Shown: positions 26,239 through 34,541 of the stretch, in pieces
Layout of the letters: each line of letters starts with the position of its first letter
Position numbering within the stretch: position 1 is the stretch's first letter
Assembly: GCA_937801655.1 (NCBI GenBank)
Contig: CALMWC010000003.1
Coordinates: forward strand, 66,574 to 128,473
Length of the DNA: 61,900 bases
Reading direction: 5' to 3'
Origin: an uncultured Gammaproteobacteria bacterium
GTDB lineage: Bacteria > Pseudomonadota > Gammaproteobacteria > Steroidobacterales > UBA11654
Translations under genes and position numbers: made by a program
The notes under the pieces: model-generated
Told to the model about the DNA's origin: nothing
Databases searched by the model: none
The model's input: only the letters and a program-made list of their open reading frames with translations

Positions 26239-27329
26239 GTAAAGCAAAAATATTAGCTGTATTAGTCATGGTTATGACCGTTAATGTTACTGCAATCTTT
26301 GCTGAAGAAGTGAGAGTATATAATTGGTCGGATTATATAGCTGACTCAGTGATTAAGGATTTTGAGCAGGAAACAGGCATTAATGTTATTTATGATGTTT
26401 ATGACAGCAATGAAGTCTTAGAAGGTAAGCTACTTGCAGGAAGAACTGGTTATGATGTTGTCGGTCCTAGTATTGAGTATTTAGGTCGTCAAATAATGGC
26501 TGGAGTTTATCAAAAACTAGATCTCAATCAGCTCACAAACCATAAGAGTCTTGATAAAGCAATGATGACTAAGTTATCAACAATGGATCCAGATAACCAA
26601 TATGCCATTCCCTATCTTTGGGGAACTACTGGAATTGGGTACAATCAAGATAATGCCATTGAGATTATGGGCGAAGGATTTCAAATGGATACATTTGATG
26701 TCCTATTTGATCCGGCAATTATTAGCAAATTTAAAAAATGTGGGATTGCATTTCTGGATGCACCCAGCGAAACTTTTAAAGCAGCTCTGCATTATATTGG
26801 CAAGGATCCAAATACAAAAAATCCAAATGATTATAAAAATGATGCATTTAAAATACTCAAAGGTGTCAGACCATATATCAAATATTTTCATTCATCAAAG
26901 TATATTAATGACTTAGCTAATGGAGATATTTGCCTTGTTTTTGGCTGGAATGGAGATATTCTTCAAGCTGCAGATCGTGCTCAAGAATCAGGGAATGGAG
27001 TGAAAATTATTTATAAGATCCCATCTGAAGGAGCACAGTTTTGGTTTGATATGATGGCTATTCCTAAAGATGCACCCAATACTGAAAATGCTCATACATT
27101 TATCAATTATATTTTAAGACCTGAGGTGATGGCCAGAATCAGTAATAAAGTCAAATTTGCCAATGCAAATATTGATTCTAAATCTATGATAAATATAGAA
27201 ATAACCCAAAATCCTAGTATTTATCCTCCAGACGATATCATGAAAAAATTATTCCTTGCAGAGATTGCTGGACCAAAAATAGATCGAATTATGACTAGGC
27301 AATGGATTAATATTAAGAATAAGAATTAA
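26235..27329 (+). CDS. Polyamine ABC transporter substrate-binding protein (PotF/PotD-like)
   Basis: 364 residues from GTG 26235, chosen because it overlaps the preceding stop as GTGA and starts a clean signal peptide (MSKAKILAVLVMVMTVN...FAEE). The mature part begins VRVYNWSDYIADSVIKDFEQETGINV, the PotF/PotD signature; YAIPYLWGTTGIGYN and WNGDILQAADRA also fit. It binds putrescine or spermidine in the periplasm. No ATPase or permease gene follows, so this receptor is orphaned here and must work with subunits encoded elsewhere. An in-frame upstream ORF start at 26184 would destroy the signal peptide. Confidence 0.87.
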   Translation: MSKAKILAVLVMVMTVNVTAIFAEEVRVYNWSDYIADSVIKDFEQETGINVIYDVYDSNEVLEGKLLAGRTGYDVVGPSIEYLGRQIMAGVYQKLDLNQLTNHKSLDKAMMTKLSTMDPDNQYAIPYLWGTTGIGYNQDNAIEIMGEGFQMDTFDVLFDPAIISKFKKCGIAFLDAPSETFKAALHYIGKDPNTKNPNDYKNDAFKILKGVRPYIKYFHSSKYINDLANGDICLVFGWNGDILQAADRAQESGNGVKIIYKIPSEGAQFWFDMMAIPKDAPNTENAHTFINYILRPEVMARISNKVKFANANIDSKSMINIEITQNPSIYPPDDIMKKLFLAEIAGPKIDRIMTRQWINIKNKN

Positions 27330-27351
27330 AATAATATTTAGGTAGAGCAAC

Positions 27352-29049
27352 ATGAAGCGGACTATTTTTTACTTCTCATTAACATGTCTTTTTCTTTTAT
27401 CAAATGCTTTTAGCAATGATGTTGCTGATGAAGTTTTCTTAGATGGATCTATTCATACTTTTAATGAGTCACTGAGTATAGAAAACTCTATTGCGATAAA
27501 AGACGGCTATATCCTAGCAGTAGGAAATAAATCTTCAATTCAAAAGCTGATTGGAGAGAAAACTAAAATTAATAGATTGGATGGAAAAATGATGCTTCCA
27601 TCATTTCATGATGCACACTCTCATCCAATTTGGGATGGTGTAAATCGCCTGAAATGTATACTTACTGATTTATATGATATTCAAGGTATCAAGGACGTAC
27701 TTAGAGAATGCTTAAATAGTGATCTAACCAAGTCAACAGGCTGGATTGTAGGTTCAGGATTAAATATAGGGCTCTTTCCTGCAGGTAATCCAAATAAGTC
27801 TCTATTAGATGATATCAGCAAAGACATTCCTATTATTCTTTGGGCAAATGATGGACATAGCGGACTCGCTAATAGTAAGGCTCTTGAATTAGCAAATATT
27901 ACAGCTGAGACACAAGATCCAAGTTATGGAGTCATAGAAAGAGACCCTATCACACAAGAGCCTAGTGGAACATTAAGGGAGTCAGCAGCGATTAATTTAG
28001 TATTAGACCTCACTCCAAAAGATACAGATTCTGATTATGATAAAGGTTTGAGTATTGCTCAGGAGATGGCTCATAGCTTTGGCATTACTTCAGTGCTAGA
28101 AGCAGCAGTTGGTGAACGCCATATGGCAACCTATAAGAGAGCTGCTGATCGTGAAGAATTAGATTTGAGAGTTTTTACTTGTCTTGAATATGGAAAAACT
28201 AATTTTGTTCATGATGCAAGTATGTTTGAAGATGTTTATCTCAAACTAGAGCAATTTAATCATCCTCGTATTAATGTCAATTGTGTAAAAATATTTATTG
28301 ACGGGGTTTTAGAAGGACAAACTGGTGCATTGCTGGAGCCATACTTGGATTCAGGGGAAGTAGGAGAGCTTATTTTAGAAAAAGAATTACTTAATATGGC
28401 AATTGCTCGTTTTGATTCTGAAAATCGCCAAGTTCATACACACGCTATTGGTGATCGTGCTGTTCGAGCTGCTTTAGATGCATATGAGTATGCTCTTAAA
28501 GAGAATGGCTATCTTGATAATCGTCACCATATTTCTCACTTACAAATGATTAGCGAAGAGGATATCCCAAGATTCTCAGAATTAAATATCGCAGCTACAT
28601 TTCAAGCTACATGGGCTATGCCTGATGAATATATTATGGGAATAAATATTCCTGAAATTGGCATCGAGAGAGTCAATAGGATGTATCCGATTCAAAGTGT
28701 TTTTCAGGCAGGAGGTTTAATTGTTGGGGGCAGTGATTGGGCTGTGACGACTATGAATCCTCTAGTTGCAATAGAGACAGCAATTAGAAGAGAAGACCCG
28801 GATGATAGATTGAAGGGCACACTTAATGAAGATGAAAGAATGGGGCTAACTGAGATGCTAAAGGCATACACTATTAATGCAGCCTACATAATGCATCAAG
28901 ATAATATTACAGGTTCAATCGAGGCAGGTAAATTTGCTGATCTAATCATATTAGATAAGAATCTTTATGATATTCCAACGAATGAAATCAGTGAGGTTAG
29001 AGTTATGGAAACAATTATAGAAGGCAAGACTGTTTTCAAGATAGAATAA
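27352..29049 (+). CDS. Exported amidohydrolase (amidohydro_3, YtcJ-like)
   Basis: 565 residues. A signal peptide (MKRTIFYFSLTCLFLLSNAFSND) is followed by the amidohydrolase beta sandwich and metal site HDAHSHPIWDG (H-x-H), VHTHAIGDRAVRAALDAY, SHLQMISEEDIPRF and GGSDWAVTTMNP with the catalytic Asp. The YtcJ/amidohydro_3 family hydrolyses amides, ureas or formyl groups. It lies in the polyamine run, 22 bases after the PotF-like gene, so an acylated polyamine is a possible but unproven substrate. The start has no strong ribosome site beyond GTAGAG. Confidence 0.8.
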   Translation: MKRTIFYFSLTCLFLLSNAFSNDVADEVFLDGSIHTFNESLSIENSIAIKDGYILAVGNKSSIQKLIGEKTKINRLDGKMMLPSFHDAHSHPIWDGVNRLKCILTDLYDIQGIKDVLRECLNSDLTKSTGWIVGSGLNIGLFPAGNPNKSLLDDISKDIPIILWANDGHSGLANSKALELANITAETQDPSYGVIERDPITQEPSGTLRESAAINLVLDLTPKDTDSDYDKGLSIAQEMAHSFGITSVLEAAVGERHMATYKRAADREELDLRVFTCLEYGKTNFVHDASMFEDVYLKLEQFNHPRINVNCVKIFIDGVLEGQTGALLEPYLDSGEVGELILEKELLNMAIARFDSENRQVHTHAIGDRAVRAALDAYEYALKENGYLDNRHHISHLQMISEEDIPRFSELNIAATFQATWAMPDEYIMGINIPEIGIERVNRMYPIQSVFQAGGLIVGGSDWAVTTMNPLVAIETAIRREDPDDRLKGTLNEDERMGLTEMLKAYTINAAYIMHQDNITGSIEAGKFADLIILDKNLYDIPTNEISEVRVMETIIEGKTVFKIE

Positions 29050-29056
29050 TAATGCA

Positions 29057-31036
29057 ATGAAAATAAAGACAGGAATTACAAGAAGGGATTTTGTTAATGG
29101 CATCAGTTTAAGCCTAGCAGCTTCAGTTTCGCCAATCGATTATTTGAGATCCCAAGGCATCGATTTAGATTATTATCCTCCTGCATTATCAGGCATGAGA
29201 GGTAATCATCCAGGCTCTTTTGATCACGCACATAAGCTTGCATTTACGGGCAATGGCTTTATTAATGAAACTAAAGATTTAGGTGAGAGCTATGATTTGA
29301 TAGTGGTTGGCGGTGGTATTTCAGGATTGTCAGCTGCTCATTTTTTTAAAGAACGTACAGGAAAAGTTCCAAAAATCCTTATTCTAGACAATCATGATGA
29401 TTTTGGAGGCCATGCAAAGCGTAATGAATTTGTTGTGAATGACCGGACGATGCTTGCCTATGGCGGTAGTCAATCTATCGAGTCACCAAGTTATTATGAG
29501 GAGATATCAAAAAAACTATTAACCAATCTTGGTATAGACTTTAATAAATTTTATAAGGCATATGATTTTGATTACTTTAAGAGTAGAAAGCTTGATGCAG
29601 GCTTTTACTTTAATAAGGCAACCTATGGTGTGAGCAGGATTGTAAAAAATGTACCCTCTTTTAGGTATGAACTCACTTATAAGGATTCTATAAAGCCTGA
29701 CAATATCAAGAAAGTTGCATCCCAGTTACCAATTTCAGATCAGTCTAAAAAAGAATTTATTAAGCTCTTTCTAGACCAAACTGATTTTTTTCCTGAATTG
29801 AGTCTTGAAGAAAAATATTACTTATTGGATAACATCAGTTATGAAGACTATCTAAGGAAATACCATAAAGTGGGAGAGGAAGTCATTGGCTTATTTCATA
29901 ATTTACTATGGGGTCTGTGGGGAGTAGGCAATGATTCCATTCCTGCTATTGGTTGCTGGGCTGATGGATTACCAGGTTTTGCTGGACTCGGCTTTACAGA
30001 CAATGAAGAACTCAATGATGAAATTACTGATCAAACTCAATCCATGTATAACGTTGATGCCGTTGATGACAGTATTCGTGAATACATGAGTAATAACGAG
30101 CTATCTGATGAGCCCTATATTTTTCATTTTCCTGATGGCAATGCAACGATTGCAAGATTATTGGTTCGGAAGCTTATTCCCAATTCAATACCTGGGAATA
30201 CCATGGAAGATATTGTGACTGCAAAAGCAAACTATTCCATGTTGGATATACCAGGACAAGACACTAATATCCGTTTAAATAGTACCGTGGTATCGACAAC
30301 CAATACAAACAATGGAGTTGAAATCGTTTATGCAAAAGAGGGAGTACTGTATCAAGTTCACGCCAAACAATGCATACTTGCTTGCAACAATGGCATTATT
30401 CCAGAACTTTGTCCTCAATTGCCAGAGACACAAAAAAAGGCCCTTAAATACAATGTAAAAGTGCCCTTAGTTTGGGTACAGGTAGCAATGAAGAATTGGA
30501 ATATGTTACTAAAAAATAAAGTTTATTCGCTGCAATGTCCCAATAATTTTTACAATAGCTTCTATGTTGATTTTCCAGTGAGCCTAGGAGACTATCAGTA
30601 TCCTCAGAATTCTGAAGATCCAGTAGTGTTTATGATGCAACATGTGCCTACTCGACCTAATGAAGGTTATACCAACAGAGAGCAACATAGATTGGGACGT
30701 CATGAAATGCTCAAAATGTCTTATCAAGATTATGAAGATAAATTATTCGATCAACTGAGGGGAATGTTTGGTTCAGATTTTAATGAAGAGGATGTTGCCG
30801 CTATCACAGTCAATCGATGGGCTCATGGGTATTCCTATGAATACAATAATTTATTTGATGCCGAATACTTTGGTGGAGAGATGCCAGATAGTCGAAATGA
30901 TGAACGTTATCCACATGTGATTGGCAGAAAACCATTTGGCAATATAGCCATTGCGAACTGCGATTCATTAGGGAGTGCTTACGTTGATGCTGCAATCAGC
31001 CAGGCCGATAGAGCTGTGAATGAGCTATTGAGTTAG
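29057..31036 (+). CDS. Tat-type FAD oxidoreductase, spermidine dehydrogenase-like (paralogue)
   Basis: 659 residues. Twin arginines in TRRDFVNG (R9-R10), MRGNHPGSFD (47-56), the FAD motif VVGGGISGLSAAHFF (about 83-97) and FGGHAKRNEF are shared with the protein at 409-2295; the C-terminal NRWAHGYSYEY and IANCDSLGSAY also match that paralogue. It closes the polyamine gene run, 8 bases after the amidohydrolase, which supports spermidine or a related amine as substrate. Export by Tat would put the oxidation in the periplasm. It ends 9 bases from the convergent S9 peptidase. Confidence 0.78.
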   Translation: MKIKTGITRRDFVNGISLSLAASVSPIDYLRSQGIDLDYYPPALSGMRGNHPGSFDHAHKLAFTGNGFINETKDLGESYDLIVVGGGISGLSAAHFFKERTGKVPKILILDNHDDFGGHAKRNEFVVNDRTMLAYGGSQSIESPSYYEEISKKLLTNLGIDFNKFYKAYDFDYFKSRKLDAGFYFNKATYGVSRIVKNVPSFRYELTYKDSIKPDNIKKVASQLPISDQSKKEFIKLFLDQTDFFPELSLEEKYYLLDNISYEDYLRKYHKVGEEVIGLFHNLLWGLWGVGNDSIPAIGCWADGLPGFAGLGFTDNEELNDEITDQTQSMYNVDAVDDSIREYMSNNELSDEPYIFHFPDGNATIARLLVRKLIPNSIPGNTMEDIVTAKANYSMLDIPGQDTNIRLNSTVVSTTNTNNGVEIVYAKEGVLYQVHAKQCILACNNGIIPELCPQLPETQKKALKYNVKVPLVWVQVAMKNWNMLLKNKVYSLQCPNNFYNSFYVDFPVSLGDYQYPQNSEDPVVFMMQHVPTRPNEGYTNREQHRLGRHEMLKMSYQDYEDKLFDQLRGMFGSDFNEEDVAAITVNRWAHGYSYEYNNLFDAEYFGGEMPDSRNDERYPHVIGRKPFGNIAIANCDSLGSAYVDAAISQADRAVNELLS

Positions 31037-31044
31037 AACAATAT

Positions 31045-33090
31045 TTAATTTTTTGCTAGATTCTCATTAAAGAACGTTTTCATTCTGGAATAGAGTTCTA
31101 TCTTATTTTCTTCCAAAACAAAACCATGGCCTTCTTCCCTCTTTATTAGAACTTCATAAGGGATATCTTTTTTGTCTAGAGCATCCATAAGCGTTTCAGC
31201 TTGTTCAATTCTTACATTGAAATCTCTTCTACCATGCACAATAAAGAGTGGCGCCTTAATTTTATCAATATGAAACTTAGGAGAAGTTTTCTTCAATTGG
31301 TCAATATCCTCTTGAGGGTCAATCACATGATTCTTAAACCATCGATCCATTCGTTCAACCCATCTACCATTTTGCTCATAGAGCATTTTAAGATCCCAAA
31401 TACCGACATAATTAACTGCACATCGATAGAGTTCGGGTGTCAAGGTAATGCCAGCCATAGTTGCGTAACCACCATAACTAGCTCCATAAATACAAACATG
31501 TTCAGAATCAGCTATGCCTTCATCAATGGCCCACTGAACTCCATCGCTGATGTCATCTTGCATCTCAAGTCCCCATCGCTTGTAACCTATTTTTTCAAAT
31601 CTCTTCCCATAGCCACCTGAGCCTCTGTAATTAATTTGCATGACAGCATAACCTTGATTAGCAAAAAATTGAGTTTCTGCATTGAATCTCCAAGCATCTT
31701 GTACACCAAAAGGTCCTCCATGTGGATTGATGATCAGAGGAAGGTCTTTACCATCACTGTCTATCGGTATTGTTAAGAAGGCATAGATGGTTTCACCATC
31801 TCTCGCTTCATAAGTAATGGGTTTCATTTTAGACATGGTTTTTGGATCAATCCATGGTCTTGTTGATCCGAGGTAAACTATAGTATTTTTATTACTATCA
31901 TAGAGGTAATATTCCCCAGGATTGATATCACTGACGATGTTGAGAATCATTTTTTCCCCATACTCACTCATTGAGGATATACCAACATAATCCACACCAA
32001 ATGCCGTCTTGAAACCCTCAATAAGGCTTTCCCACTTGCTATCAATATAATGTCTTTGAGGCTTGGTATCGATGTCATTGTAAATAATCGTGACGGGCTC
32101 ACCTGTTGGAGTAAAACCTAGATAATTAACATCAGTGCCTTCATTATCAAATACATCTTCCATTTCTCCCGTTTGAGGATCAAACAAACTAATAGAATAA
32201 GTATCTTGTCCCAAATTAGAGGTGACATACATCTTTTCATTATTCTCTGTAAATCCCAACAGACCCCAACCATTTTGAATACCTTCAAAACGATCTATTT
32301 CAGTCCATTCAGAGTCTTCATCCTCTCTATACATAACTTGTGTTTCATAGCTCAGTGAATTCTCATCCTGCATTGCGGCTAATCGAATAACCCCATCATT
32401 GTCAGCACCCCATCCCATCACTGGTCCGGGTGGTGTTAACATACGTCTAAATTTTCCTGTATAGACATTCATTTTATAAACATCCAAATAATATCTTTTG
32501 CGATCATTGCGTGCGACTAGTATATTTTCAGGGTCAAATGGCAATAGATTGAGAACCTCTGTTCTGATAACTTTTTGATTGGTTAATGCGTCTTCTGGCT
32601 TTACTAATTGCATTGGTTCTTTGCCATCTTTATTTACAGCATAGATTCCAATTGAATCAATGCCTCCTGTTATCCCATTTAGTTGATCTCCACCCGTTGT
32701 GAAAATAATCCTATCGTTATTCCCCCAGAAGAAACTTGCTACATTTTGGCCTCTAAGTTGAGTGACTCTGATTCTTGAGCACTTGGCTATTATTCCATTT
32801 TGACAATCTTTATCTGAATCTGAAAGTTTGAAAACAACGATGTTTCTTCTGCTTAGATTGCATATATCAACCACACCTGATTTTGGTTTTCTTCTGCTTT
32901 TTTTCTTACAACGTGAAAGTGTTTCTTTATTAATGTTTAGTGGTGTTAGAGCAGCCAGATATTGTCCATCAGGTGATAATTGTGGTGACAACATTGCAGG
33001 ATCTTTAAAGAAGTGCTCAACAGAAAACTCTTCAACTGCTAGGGATGACAAACTAAATGATATTGCCAATATTGTTATTAAATATTTCAT
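31045..33090 (-). CDS. S9 family peptidase (prolyl oligopeptidase/acylaminoacyl-peptidase type)
   Basis: 681 residues from ATG 33090, preferred because AAGGAA lies 7 bases upstream and it gives a good signal peptide (MKYLITILAISFSLSSLAVEE). The seven-bladed propeller region (about 30-400) is followed by the alpha/beta hydrolase domain: nucleophile in YGASYGGYAT, acid in HGRRDFNVRIEQ and His in EEGHGF. It is an exported or periplasmic exopeptidase/endopeptidase acting on oligopeptides, often linked to protein use with TonB receptors. The gene is convergent with the flavoprotein gene. Confidence 0.88.
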   Translation of the reverse strand: MKYLITILAISFSLSSLAVEEFSVEHFFKDPAMLSPQLSPDGQYLAALTPLNINKETLSRCKKKSRRKPKSGVVDICNLSRRNIVVFKLSDSDKDCQNGIIAKCSRIRVTQLRGQNVASFFWGNNDRIIFTTGGDQLNGITGGIDSIGIYAVNKDGKEPMQLVKPEDALTNQKVIRTEVLNLLPFDPENILVARNDRKRYYLDVYKMNVYTGKFRRMLTPPGPVMGWGADNDGVIRLAAMQDENSLSYETQVMYREDEDSEWTEIDRFEGIQNGWGLLGFTENNEKMYVTSNLGQDTYSISLFDPQTGEMEDVFDNEGTDVNYLGFTPTGEPVTIIYNDIDTKPQRHYIDSKWESLIEGFKTAFGVDYVGISSMSEYGEKMILNIVSDINPGEYYLYDSNKNTIVYLGSTRPWIDPKTMSKMKPITYEARDGETIYAFLTIPIDSDGKDLPLIINPHGGPFGVQDAWRFNAETQFFANQGYAVMQINYRGSGGYGKRFEKIGYKRWGLEMQDDISDGVQWAIDEGIADSEHVCIYGASYGGYATMAGITLTPELYRCAVNYVGIWDLKMLYEQNGRWVERMDRWFKNHVIDPQEDIDQLKKTSPKFHIDKIKAPLFIVHGRRDFNVRIEQAETLMDALDKKDIPYEVLIKREEGHGFVLEENKIELYSRMKTFFNENLAKN

Positions 33091-33132
33091 ATTATTTCCT
33101 TCATGGCTATGAACCTTAACCAAAAAGATAAC

Positions 33133-33663
33133 AAAGATCTAGTTGGTGTATAAAAATTAGTTAGTAATTTTAATGTATTTTCAGATAATACTAACTATCG
33201 TTACCTCTATTCCAACGAACTAAATTTTCCATCTTGATTCGTCTTAAAAATACTTTGTACTTATAATCTTCTTCTTGCCATTCCTTTAGCCATTTTTCAC
33301 CATTCCTTTCTGCATCTATAAAGACTGCATTGGTAATCATCATCGGAATTAAAATTGATCCATGTATAACGATACTTGTTACGATGCTGTAGTTTATAAA
33401 ACCCATATAATATATGGCAATCAATCCGAAGAATACACACCAGATGGAAAAGAGTACTAGCATGAAGTATGTTTGGAGACTTGGACTGGTTATATGTTTT
33501 AATGGATTGTATTTGACATTCATAACACTTCTCCAAGTGTTAAGTATCAACATTATTGTTCTTCTAAATAAGTTTGGTTTATTCATTTAAGTTTATATTC
33601 TCCTTAATAAAAAAAATGATAAAGATCTAGTTGATGCAAGAAAAATTGGTTACTATTTTGACA
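33133..33663. repeat. Imperfect direct repeats flanking the 2-TM protein gene
   Basis: AAAGATCTAGTTG is exact at 33133-33145 and 33621-33633, followed by about 28 further similar bases (AAAAATT-GTTA-TA-TTTT) up to about 33173 and 33663. The second copy ends right at the chosen start of the Sel1 gene; the first lies upstream of the S9 peptidase gene. They may be duplicated leader or promoter sequence. Confidence 0.5.
33191..33586 (-). CDS. Small membrane protein with two TM helices
   Basis: 131 residues. Two hydrophobic helices (about 42-63, FMLVLFSIWCVFFGLIAIYYMGF, and 67-89, YSIVTSIVIHGSILIPMMITNA) are flanked by basic termini; the charged tail GEKWLKEWQEEDYKYKVFLRR is probably helical. It resembles the 2TM-domain layout, but no family is recognised. 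It is flanked by direct repeats and lies between the S9 peptidase and the Sel1 protein gene. Ribosome site weak. Confidence 0.55.
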   Translation of the reverse strand: MNKPNLFRRTIMLILNTWRSVMNVKYNPLKHITSPSLQTYFMLVLFSIWCVFFGLIAIYYMGFINYSIVTSIVIHGSILIPMMITNAVFIDAERNGEKWLKEWQEEDYKYKVFLRRIKMENLVRWNRGNDS

Positions 33664-34488
33664 ATGAAATATAACAAACTCTACACATCAATATTTTTTC
33701 TACTTTTAATTGAGAATGTATTCGCTCAAAGCATCTCATCGGATTGCTTAGCATTGATAAAAGACAATCAATGCCAGGAAGCTGTTTTGGCCTGTTCTCT
33801 CCTAGCAGAAGAGGGGGATCCTAAGTCACAGACACTCCTGAGTCTACTTCTATCTGGAACCAGTGATGGTGACTTTAGAAGAAATTACAAACAGTCCTTC
33901 AACTGGATTTCTCAAGCGGCTGATCAAGGCTATACCAAGGCAGAATTAGCATTGGCAGAAATGTATATGAATGGCGAAGTCATTCCTATGAATGCTAAAA
34001 AAGCTAAAGTCTGGTATGAGAAAGCGGCAGCAAAAGAAAATATGGATGGAATTAATGGTCTTGCTAGATTGTATCGTTATGGAACTGGCGTTAGAAAAGA
34101 TTATGAGAAAGCTTTTTCACTTTATGAAAAAGCAGCTCTTAAGAATCATGTCAGATCTCAAGCTGGCATGGGATTGTCTTATAGGGATGCAAAAGGAGTT
34201 AAGAAAAATTTAGTCAAATCCTATGCTTGGCTTTCCGTAGCTGCAAACAGTATCTCTGATAAGGAATTAAAACAATTAAGGGATACATATGAAGAGGAAA
34301 GAGAGGCTAGGGATAGAACTATTTCTCAATGCTCTTATATTTTAGAATTTGAAAACTTTCAAGACATCATGGCTGTCTCTTATTCAAAAAAAATGTTGCT
34401 GGATTTGAAACAGAGGATGAGTAGGAAACAAATAAATAAGGCAAACAAATTAGTTCTTGAATTGAATCAGCAATTGTCTAACCAGTAA
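33664..34488 (+). CDS. Sel1-repeat protein, exported
   Basis: About 274 residues from ATG 33664, chosen because it starts a signal peptide (MKYNKLYTSIFFLLLIENVFAQS). An upstream ATG at 33634 is possible, and neither has a clear ribosome site. At least three Sel1-type repeats follow: SFNWISQAADQGYTKAELALAEMY, AKVWYEKAAAKENMDGINGLARLY and AFSLYEKAALKNHVRSQAGMGLSY, each with the A-x-x-x-Y-x-x-G pattern. Such solenoids mediate protein-protein contacts in the periplasm or cell envelope. The C-terminal 80 residues are helical and charged. A hairpin follows the stop. Confidence 0.8.
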   Translation: MKYNKLYTSIFFLLLIENVFAQSISSDCLALIKDNQCQEAVLACSLLAEEGDPKSQTLLSLLLSGTSDGDFRRNYKQSFNWISQAADQGYTKAELALAEMYMNGEVIPMNAKKAKVWYEKAAAKENMDGINGLARLYRYGTGVRKDYEKAFSLYEKAALKNHVRSQAGMGLSYRDAKGVKKNLVKSYAWLSVAANSISDKELKQLRDTYEEEREARDRTISQCSYILEFENFQDIMAVSYSKKMLLDLKQRMSRKQINKANKLVLELNQQLSNQ

Positions 34489-34516
34489 AAAAAAAGAGCG
34501 GGTGATTCACCCGCTC
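34486..34516 (-). terminator. Terminator hairpin for the TonB receptor gene
   Basis: GAGCGGGTGA (34496-34505) pairs perfectly with TCACCCGCTC (34507-34516). On the minus strand the hairpin is followed by a run of about 10 T residues (34486-34495), a strong terminator for the receptor gene ending at 34542. It may also act on the convergent Sel1 gene, though the plus-strand T-run is weak. Confidence 0.85.
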
Positions 34517-34541
34517 TTAATTGATCTAGATCTTCTCTTGT

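Noticed and set aside
31201-31620. 139-residue plus-strand frame
   Set aside because: Antisense to the catalytic domain of the S9 peptidase; no motif or start signal.
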